Of a stretch of 64,000 bases of DNA, positions 58,062-64,000 are shown one piece after another; the first letter of the stretch is position 1; each line of letters opens with the position of its first letter. Made by a program: the position numbers and the translations under genes. The notes under the pieces are model-generated. The model did not search any database and was not told the origin of the DNA. It was given only the letters and a program-made list of their open reading frames with translations. The stretch comes from Mesorhizobium sp. CA8 (lineage in GTDB: Bacteria > Pseudomonadota > Alphaproteobacteria > Rhizobiales > Rhizobiaceae), in assembly GCF_020164955.1 (NCBI RefSeq), contig NZ_JAIUHG010000019.1, positions 62,001 through 126,000 of the forward strand, in the 5' to 3' direction.

Positions 58062-58090
58062 AAAAAGCGGTGCGGAAAATTCCGCACCGC
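58062..58090 (-). terminator. Terminator between the two DoxX genes
   Basis: GCGGTGCGGA and TCCGCACCGC, a 10-bp stem with loop, followed on the minus strand by TTTTTC. Confidence 0.8.
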
Positions 58091-58136
58091 GTTCGTTTCA
58101 GTTTGGGAGGAATGCTTCAGTATGGGAGGAAAAAGA

Positions 58137-58559
58137 TCAGCCGCGCTTGGCGTCGATCGAGTAGGCGCCGGCGCCGGAGGAGGCGAGCAGGATGAAGCCG
58201 CCGGTGATGGCGAGGTTCTTGAGGAACTGGATCATCTGCATCTGGTCGGCCCAGCCGGTGTGGGCGACCAGCCCGGTGGCGATCGTGAAGATGGCGAGCA
58301 CCCAGGCAGCGATCCGGGTCTGGAAGCCGACGAGAATGGCAAGGCCGCCAAGCAGCTCGATCAGCCCAACAACGACGGCCGTTACGGTCGGCACGGGCAG
58401 GCCGAGAGCGCCGAAATAGCCGGCGGTGCCGGAAATCGCTGTGAGCTTGCCGAAGCCGGAAAGCAGGAAGATGACGGCAAGCAGGACGCGACCCAACAGG
58501 ATCGTCGTGGAGCTGCTGGATGTTGCGCCGTTGCCGGCGACGGAAGAGTTGATGGACAT
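58137..58559 (-). CDS. DoxX family membrane protein
   Basis: A 140-residue DoxX protein: a polar N-terminus (SINSSVAGNGATSSSSTTI), then four helices with LLGRVLLAVIFLLSGFGKLT and LIELLGGLAILVGFQTRIAA. Clearly related to the downstream copy but diverged, so a local duplication of some age. Confidence 0.86.
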   Translation of the reverse strand: MSINSSVAGNGATSSSSTTILLGRVLLAVIFLLSGFGKLTAISGTAGYFGALGLPVPTVTAVVVGLIELLGGLAILVGFQTRIAAWVLAIFTIATGLVAHTGWADQMQMIQFLKNLAITGGFILLASSGAGAYSIDAKRG

Positions 58560-58770
58560 GGCGGTTCTCCGAACGGGTTGAATGATCCGTCAGATAGACG
58601 ATAGAGACTGTTCACCAGAAGCCGCCTATGTGGCGACACATTGTTCACAGAATCTTCATTCTTAGATTACGCGGCGGACGCGAAATTCATGTCGCGAGAA
58701 TCGGCAGTGGGAGCAAATTCTCCCACTGCAAAATGGCTCGTCCGCTTCTTCCTAAGAACAGATGCAATCG

Positions 58771-60168
58771 TCAGCCCGGATGCGTCATGTCCTCGGGCCG
58801 CACCAGCCGGTCGTAATCGGCTTCGCTGACCAGCCCGGTGGCCAAGGCTTCCTCGCGCAAGGTCGTGCCGTTCTTGTGCGCGGTCTTGGCGATTTTGGCG
58901 GCGTTGTCGTAGCCGATGGTGGGGGCCAGCGCCGTCACCAGCATCAGCGAACGCTCCAGCGCGGCCTTGATGTTGTCCTCGCGCGCCTCGATGCCGACCA
59001 CGCAATTGTCTGTGAAAGAAACCGAAGCGTCGGCAAGCAGCTGCACCGATTGCAGGAAATTATAGGCCATCAGCGGGTTGTAGACGTTGAGCTCGAAATG
59101 GCCCTGGCTGCCGGCGAAGGCGAGTGCTGCATTGTTGCCGAACACCTGCACGCAGACCTGCGTAAGCGCCTCGCACTGGGTCGGGTTGACCTTCCCCGGC
59201 ATGATCGAGGAGCCCGGCTCGTTTTCCGGCAGCGAGAGCTCGCCGAGGCCCGAGCGCGGGCCGGAGCCGAGCAGGCGGATGTCGTTGGCGATCTTGAACA
59301 GCGCGGCGGCCGCCGCGTTGATCGCCCCATGCGAGAACACCATAGAATCATGCGCCGCCAGCGCCTCGAATTTGTTCGGCGCGGTGACGAAGGCGATGCC
59401 GGTGATTGCGGCGATGCGGTCCGCCACCTTTTCGGCGAAGCCGACCGGCGCGTTAAGCCCCGTGCCGACGGCGGTGCCCCCTTGGGCCAACTCCTGCAGG
59501 CCGGGCAGCGTCAGCTCGATGCGCTTGATCGACGAGGCGACCTGCGCGGCATAGCCAGAAAATTCCTGGCCGAGCGTCAGCGGCGTGGCGTCCTGCGTGT
59601 GCGTTCGGCCGATCTTGATGATGTGGTTGAAGGCGCGGGCCTTGGCGTCGAGCGCCCTGTGCAGGTGGTGCAGGGCAGGGATCAGGTGATGCGCGACCCG
59701 CTCGGCGCAGGCGATATGCATGGCCGTCGGATAGGTGTCGTTGGACGACTGGCTCATATTGACGTGGTCGTTCGGGTGCACCGGCTTCTTCGAGCCCATC
59801 ACCCCGCCGAGCATCTCGATCGCCCGGTTGGAGATCACCTCGTTGGCATTCATGTTGGACTGCGTGCCCGAGCCCGTCTGCCAAACCACCAGCGGGAAAT
59901 GATCGTTAAGCTTGCCGTCGATCACTTCCTGGGCCGCATCGACGATCGCCTTGCCGATGGCCGGATCGAGCCGCTTCATCTCCATGTTCACTTCGGCCGC
60001 GGCGCGCTTGACGATGCCGAGCGCGCGCACGATCGAGGCCGGCTGCTTCTCCCAGCCGATTTTGAAATTGCCGAGCGAACGCTGCGCCTGCGCGCCCCAA
60101 TAGCGGTCGGCCGCCACCTCTATGGGGCCGAACATATCGGTTTCGGTTCTGGTCTTTTCAGCGCTCAC
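58771..60168 (-). CDS. fumC: Fumarate hydratase class II
   Basis: A 465-residue TCA-cycle enzyme interconverting fumarate and malate. TETDMFGPIEVAADRYWGAQ at the start, WQTGSGTQSNMNANEVISNR, the substrate loop SQSSNDTYPTAMHIA and the family signature GSSIMPGKVNPTQCEAL are all present. The start is GTG 60168 with GGAGAG upstream, the only one giving a normal FumC N-terminus. Confidence 0.96.
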   Translation of the reverse strand: MSAEKTRTETDMFGPIEVAADRYWGAQAQRSLGNFKIGWEKQPASIVRALGIVKRAAAEVNMEMKRLDPAIGKAIVDAAQEVIDGKLNDHFPLVVWQTGSGTQSNMNANEVISNRAIEMLGGVMGSKKPVHPNDHVNMSQSSNDTYPTAMHIACAERVAHHLIPALHHLHRALDAKARAFNHIIKIGRTHTQDATPLTLGQEFSGYAAQVASSIKRIELTLPGLQELAQGGTAVGTGLNAPVGFAEKVADRIAAITGIAFVTAPNKFEALAAHDSMVFSHGAINAAAAALFKIANDIRLLGSGPRSGLGELSLPENEPGSSIMPGKVNPTQCEALTQVCVQVFGNNAALAFAGSQGHFELNVYNPLMAYNFLQSVQLLADASVSFTDNCVVGIEAREDNIKAALERSLMLVTALAPTIGYDNAAKIAKTAHKNGTTLREEALATGLVSEADYDRLVRPEDMTHPG

Positions 60169-60274
60169 GGGGAACTCTCCGGTCTGTCGATTTGGGCAAC
60201 GGCGTATCGCGTTGGACAAACGGCATCAAGCGGAGATTGAGGGCGGGAAAGATGCAAATCGGTTGAAGGGAAGC

Positions 60275-60757
60275 TCACCCCATCGGCGGCCCGACAATGT
60301 CGATGCCGTTCTCGGCGCACAGTCTCGTCAGCGCCTCAATCATCTCTGGCGTCGGCACCGCCGCCGGCGGCAGGTCCGGCCGTTCGGCCGGGCGGCTAGC
60401 CTTTCGCACCATCGTCTCGAAGTCCGAACCGCGCGTCACTGTGAGCGTGCGCGCGCCTTCCGGAGACTCCACCCGGTAAGTGTGCGGCAGGCCTTTTGGC
60501 GCGAGCACCGTTTCGCCAGCGTCGGCAATCCGCTCGCGGCCGTCAAGGACGAAACGTATCCGGCCTTCGAGGATATGAAACACCTCGTCCTCATTGTGAT
60601 GCACGTGCAGCGGTACGGAATCGCCGTAGGGCTGGCGGTGTTCGATGACACAGATGCCGTCCTCGCCATCGGCCGACGAAACCCGGATGGTGACGAGCGT
60701 GTTGTTGAACCAGAGGAGTTCCTTGCCTGCGATCGTCGCGTTGATCATTGTCATCAT
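60275..60757 (-). CDS. Cupin-domain protein
   Basis: A 160-residue single cupin: motif 1 VPLHVHHNEDEVFHILEGRI supplies the His/His/Glu metal ligands and motif 2 LAPKGLPHTYRV the last His. The C-terminal 40 residues are helical (TPEMIEALTRLCAENGIDI). AGGAGAG precedes ATG 60757. It is divergent from the LysR gene, a likely regulator. Reaction unknown. Confidence 0.85.
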   Translation of the reverse strand: MMTMINATIAGKELLWFNNTLVTIRVSSADGEDGICVIEHRQPYGDSVPLHVHHNEDEVFHILEGRIRFVLDGRERIADAGETVLAPKGLPHTYRVESPEGARTLTVTRGSDFETMVRKASRPAERPDLPPAAVPTPEMIEALTRLCAENGIDIVGPPMG

Positions 60758-60838
60758 TGCTCTCCTTTTCGACGGTGACCCTAAGCAAGGACGAGCCGGT
60801 GATGGAAATCGAATGATCGTATGGGGCGGATTGACGCG

Positions 60839-61808
60839 ATGAATTTGAACGCGCTCGACCTCAATTTGGTGAGAGTGCTAGACGCGCTCCTGCGCGAGAA
60901 AAGCGTGACACGCGCGGGCGAGCAGATCGGCCTCAGCCAGCCTGCAGTGAGTGCGGCGCTCAACCGACTGCGCCATGCGTTGAACGACCAGCTCTTCGTG
61001 CGGCGCGGCAACGACATGGTGCCGACACCGCGCGCCGAAAGCCTGGCGGAGCCGGTGCGCGCAGCGCTGCGCGAGATCGAGCGCGCCTTTCAGCCCGCGA
61101 CCGATTTCGATCCGGCAAGGTTGGAACGAACCTTCACCTTCATGGGCGCCGATTTCTTCTCCATGCTCCTGATGCCGCCCTTTGCCGCTCGCATCGCGGC
61201 GGTGGCACCTGGTGTCTCGTTCCGCTTCCTCGACAGTGCTATAGGTGACGTCTCGAAGCTGCTGCAGGAGGATCGGATCGACCTCGCCTGGAGCGCCCGC
61301 TGGAGGTCGCGGAGTGGGTATCGAGCGTGGCGCTGTTCGGCTCGCCCTTCGCCGTCATCGCGGCGAAAGACAATGCCGCTCTCGGCCGGGCGGGCATCGC
61401 CGAGGGCGAAGAGGTGCCGATAGACCTCTTTTGTGCCCTGCCGCACGCGCTGCGCTCCATCGATGGCTCGATGTCGGGTTTCACCGACGATGCGTTGGGC
61501 AGAATGGGCCGGGCGCGCCGCGTCACGCTTGCCTTGCCGCATTTCCAGGCCGTTGCGCTGGCGGCGGCGAGCGGGCCCTATCTGGCGGCCGTTCCAACGC
61601 AGTTCGCGGTTCAAGCTGCAAAATCCTTGCCGATTGGTATCTATCGAGCACCGATCTCGATCCCGTCGCCGGCCGTCAGAATGTATGGCACGCGCGCCGC
61701 GACGATGAGCCACCGCATCGCTGGATCCGCGAGCAGATACTCGATGAGGTGGGAAAGCTCGGGTTCAAGGACTGGGACGGTACCGCGAGTGCTCATCCGG
61801 CGATATAG
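60839..61808 (+). pseudogene. LysR-family regulator gene with two 1-nt shifts
   Basis: ATG 60839 opens with a NodD-like helix-turn-helix (DLNLVRVLDALLREKSVTRA, LSQPAVSAALNRLRHALNDQ). After EDRIDLA (near 61289) one base is missing, and the frame continues LERPLEVAEWVSSVALFGSP. Near 61685 a second base is missing before WHARRDDEPPHRWIREQILD to the stop at 61808. Restoring both bases gives 324 codons, normal for this subfamily. As read the protein is truncated after its DNA-binding and first ligand-domain half. Confidence 0.78.
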
Positions 61809-61881
61809 CCGCCGTTGAAGCGAAAATGCATCGCCGGCAACGCGGGCCGTCAAGCGCGGGAGCTATCGCCGGGTATAAACT

Positions 61882-62532
61882 TTATCCGGCCGAGGCTAGC
61901 CCGACCGGCACGGGCTGGCGCAGCGCCAGCCGCCCCGCGACGAAATCCTTGACCTGGCGCACGGCCTGCTCGCGCGTGACGCTGCCTGGCTGCAGGCCAA
62001 GCCTGAGCCACAGTCCGTCGATCAAGGCGGTGACGCCGAGCACGATCTCGTCGGCCACTTCCGCCGAAGCGAGGCCGCGCAGGCCGGACAAGAGGTTCGA
62101 GCGCATGCGGGCGTGGATGACCTTCTGGATGCGCGCCAGCTTCTCGTCGCGCGGCACCTCGGCGCAGAGCGACAGCCAGGCGTGGCAGAGCGGCGGCAGG
62201 AACAGGTGCTCCTCGAAATTGCCCTCGATCACGGCGTCCACCCGCTCCATTGGCGTCCGCGCCCGCTGAAGCCGGGCGACGACGGCGTGACAGAGCACGG
62301 CATTGGCCTCGCGCATAGCGTGCTCGAACAGCTCCTGCTTGTTGCGGAAATAATGCAGCACGATGCCCTTCGAGGCGCCGGCCTGGGCCGCCACCTTTTC
62401 CAGCGTCGCGCCGGCGATGCCTTCGCGCTCCAGAACAGTGAAGGCCGCCTGCCGCAACTCCCTGCGGCGAATGTCGCTGAGGCGCGTGAGTTTCACCGGA
62501 TCGATCCTTGCATGACGAATCAACGTTGACAT
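61882..62532 (-). CDS. betI: TetR-family repressor, BetI type
   Basis: A 216-residue regulator: helix-turn-helix in REGIAGATLEKVAAQAGASK and GIVLHYFRNKQELFEHAM, the BetI pattern, then a helical ligand domain (EEHLFLPPLCHAWLSLCAEV). BetI senses choline and represses choline uptake and oxidation genes. It is divergent from the choline-binding protein gene with a GACC-GAAA-GGTC dyad between. Confidence 0.85.
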   Translation of the reverse strand: MSTLIRHARIDPVKLTRLSDIRRRELRQAAFTVLEREGIAGATLEKVAAQAGASKGIVLHYFRNKQELFEHAMREANAVLCHAVVARLQRARTPMERVDAVIEGNFEEHLFLPPLCHAWLSLCAEVPRDEKLARIQKVIHARMRSNLLSGLRGLASAEVADEIVLGVTALIDGLWLRLGLQPGSVTREQAVRQVKDFVAGRLALRQPVPVGLASAG

Positions 62533-62554
62533 TTTCGTCCGTCCAGATCAATCA

Positions 62555-62590
62555 TTGACCAATGGGACAATAAATAGACCGAAAGGTCAA
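62555..62590. promoter_or_regulatory. Probable BetI operator region
   Basis: TAGACC-GAAA-GGTCAA (62575-62590) is a near-perfect dyad, and TTGACC-AATGGG (62555-62566) is a degenerate second copy 20 bp away. Both lie between the divergent betI and choX starts. Confidence 0.55.
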
Positions 62591-62596
62591 GAGACA

Positions 62597-63553
62597 ATGA
62601 GGAGAACCGGAACGATGTTGCGCATGCTTGCGAATGGCGTCTGTGTCGCGGCGTTGATTATGGCTTCCCCGGCGGCCCGGGCCGCCGAGGCTGACGGCTG
62701 CAAGACTGTCCGCATGGCCGAGCCCGGCTGGAACGATCTCGCCTTCACCACCGGCGTGGCCAAGGTACTGCTCCAGGCGCTCGGCTACGAGCCGCAGAGC
62801 GAGGTGCTCGGCATCAACGTCATCTACGAGGGGATGAAGAACAAAGACCTCGACCTGTTCCTGGGCTACTGGGACCCAGCCATGGTCACCTATTACGAGC
62901 CCTACAAAAAAGACGGCTCGATCGAGAATGTGCGCGTCAATCTGGTTGGCGCCAAATACACCTTCGCCGTGCCGACCTATGTCTGGGATGCCGGCGTCAA
63001 GGACCTGTCCGACCTGCACAAATTCGCCGACAAGTTCGGCAAGAAGATGTACGGCATCGAGCCCGGCTCGAACCAGCTCATGATGGACGCCATAGCTGAC
63101 CCGCAATACGGGCTCGGCGGCTGGCAGGTGGTAGAGTCGAGCGAAGCCGGCATGCTCTCGGAAGTCGGCTACGAGATCAAGGAGAAGCAGTTCATCGTGT
63201 TCCAGGGCTGGGCGCCGCATCCGATGAACACGATGTACGACTTCAAGTACCTGACCGGCGGCGACAAGTTCTTCGGCCCGAATTTCGGCGCCGCCACCGT
63301 GACCACCCAGGTGCGCAAGGGATATCTGCTGGAGTGCCCGAACGTGGCGCAGTTCCTGAAGAATCTCGCCTTTGACATCGACATGGAAAATGTCGGCATG
63401 GGTTACCTCATCAACGACGGGATGAAGCCGGAGGATGGGGCGCTGAAGTCGATCACCTTGCACAAGGATCGCCTCGACGCGTGGCTCGCCGGCGTCACCA
63501 CTTTCGACGGCAAACCCGGCCTAGCCGCGGTCAAGGAAAAGCTCGGACTGTGA
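62597..63553 (+). CDS. choX: Choline ABC transporter substrate-binding protein
   Basis: A 318-residue periplasmic protein with a signal peptide (MLANGVCVAALIMASPAARA). VRMAEPGWNDLAFTTGVAKV, FLGYWDPAMVTYYEPYKKDG and FQGWAPHPMNTMYDFKYL supply the Trp/Tyr cage that holds the quaternary ammonium group in ChoX. ATG 62597 is used; ATG 62615 with GAGGAGA is equally possible. Its stop overlaps the next start (GTGA). Here the next gene is a hydrolase, not the expected ChoW permease. Confidence 0.9.
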   Translation: MRRTGTMLRMLANGVCVAALIMASPAARAAEADGCKTVRMAEPGWNDLAFTTGVAKVLLQALGYEPQSEVLGINVIYEGMKNKDLDLFLGYWDPAMVTYYEPYKKDGSIENVRVNLVGAKYTFAVPTYVWDAGVKDLSDLHKFADKFGKKMYGIEPGSNQLMMDAIADPQYGLGGWQVVESSEAGMLSEVGYEIKEKQFIVFQGWAPHPMNTMYDFKYLTGGDKFFGPNFGAATVTTQVRKGYLLECPNVAQFLKNLAFDIDMENVGMGYLINDGMKPEDGALKSITLHKDRLDAWLAGVTTFDGKPGLAAVKEKLGL

Positions 63554-64000
63554 GGCTGGCGCAATTGGACCTTCGTGACCAGGAGGCCGGACAGGCCGCC
63601 TGGGCCAGGCGCAAGCGGATCATCGATGTCGGCGGCCTCGACCTAGCCTATGTCGAGATCGCCGGTGCGGAGCCGCCGCTGCTCCTGATTCACGGCTTCA
63701 CCGACACCAGCCGCAGCTTTTCGCTTCTGGCACCGCATCTCTCGGGCCGCCGGCTGATCGTGCCGGACTTGCGTGGCCACGGCGCCTCGCAGGCGAGCGA
63801 GGGCTGCGGCGTCGCCGATTTCGCCGGCGACATTGCCGGGCTGATGCAGCGCCTGCAGCTGAGCCGGCCGATCGTCGTCGGGCATTCGCTGGGCGGCATG
63901 GTGTCCATTGCACTCGCCGCGCGGCATCCGGAAAGGATCGGCGGGTTGGTGATCCTGGCCGGCACGCTGAAGCCCGATTTCGAACCGGGTCACCCGCTGG
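63550..64000 (+). CDS. Alpha/beta hydrolase (N-terminal part, runs off the window)
   Basis: The frame from GTG 63550 is open to the window end (150 residues). It shows the oxyanion strand LLLIHGFTDTSRSFSLLAPH, the segment IVPDLRGHGASQAS and the nucleophile elbow VVGHSLGGMVSIALAARHP, so Ser is the nucleophile. GTGA overlap couples it to choX. A role in releasing choline from an ester is a reasonable guess from context; the catalytic acid and His lie beyond the window. Confidence 0.85.
   Translation, partial: MRLAQLDLRDQEAGQAAWARRKRIIDVGGLDLAYVEIAGAEPPLLLIHGFTDTSRSFSLLAPHLSGRRLIVPDLRGHGASQASEGCGVADFAGDIAGLMQRLQLSRPIVVGHSLGGMVSIALAARHPERIGGLVILAGTLKPDFEPGHPL

Noticed and set aside
58762..60240. 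Long plus-strand open frame (492 codons) opposite fumC
   Set aside because: FumC signatures are clear on the minus strand; the plus frame is an Arg/Asp/Val-rich shadow.
1..64000. tRNA, rRNA, insertion sequences or prophage
   Set aside because: I found no cloverleaf-type T-arm sequences, transposase motifs or terminal repeats. One protein at 35993 is vaguely phage-like, but it stands alone.

Overview
The window is high-GC DNA (roughly 63% by eye) with dense, often overlapping genes. Its gene set includes the general amino acid transporter aapJQMP, liv transporters, paired diaminopropionate lyases, BetI/ChoX, an HWE-family kinase and many small rhizobial DUF proteins. This points to an alphaproteobacterium of the Hyphomicrobiales, most likely Mesorhizobium or a close relative. 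The species is an inference from gene content. I see no rRNA, tRNA, CRISPR array, insertion sequence or replication origin.

Layout. 1-3882: the end of a branched-chain amino acid type ABC operon (livK partial, livG, livF, livH, livM). 3879-4513: a higBA toxin-antitoxin locus whose toxin is frameshifted. 4592-9014: an Lrp regulator divergent from a diaminopropionate ammonia-lyase/M20 hydrolase operon, then a second lyase; both lyases carry the same 18-bp upstream motif. 9248-11365: a PAS-PAS-GGDEF-EAL protein. 11456-13562: a secreted His/Asp/Gly-rich protein, a broken hypothetical gene and the azlCD exporter divergent from an Lrp regulator.

14.2-40.4 kb is an accessory region of mostly short stress-type genes: KGG, CsbD, DUF982, DUF3309, SPW, a DUF883-like protein, cold shock protein, a stress-type SDR, MsrA, an Nramp-like transporter, a Crp/Fnr regulator and an HWE kinase. 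At least seven GGAAC-N16/17-nGTT sequences sit just upstream of these genes. They match the promoter type used by the EcfG (RpoE2) general-stress sigma factor of Rhizobiales, so this stretch looks like a cluster of general-stress genes. Within it are also an Lrp/tryptophan-dioxygenase-like pair, a zinc-knuckle protein and a low-GC patch near 38.1-38.4 kb.

40.6-46.4 kb: an anion-type transporter, an HPP-CBS protein, an ECF sigma factor next to a DUF4142/cupredoxin pair, and cystathionine beta-lyase. 46.8-51.2 kb: the complete aapJQMP operon with an intercistronic hairpin and a strong terminator. 51.3-57.5 kb: DUF2459, a flavin monooxygenase, a zf-CHCC protein and the ppk-ppx polyphosphate operon. 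57.5-60.2 kb: two DoxX proteins and fumC. 60.2-64.0 kb: a cupin, a frameshifted LysR gene, betI, choX and the start of an alpha/beta hydrolase coupled to choX.

Quality caution: several otherwise ordinary genes (higB twice, a haloacetate dehalogenase-like gene, a LysR gene twice, a Thivi_2564-type gene and two short hypothetical genes) contain 1-nt shifts. That density suggests either uncorrected sequencing errors or unusual gene decay.
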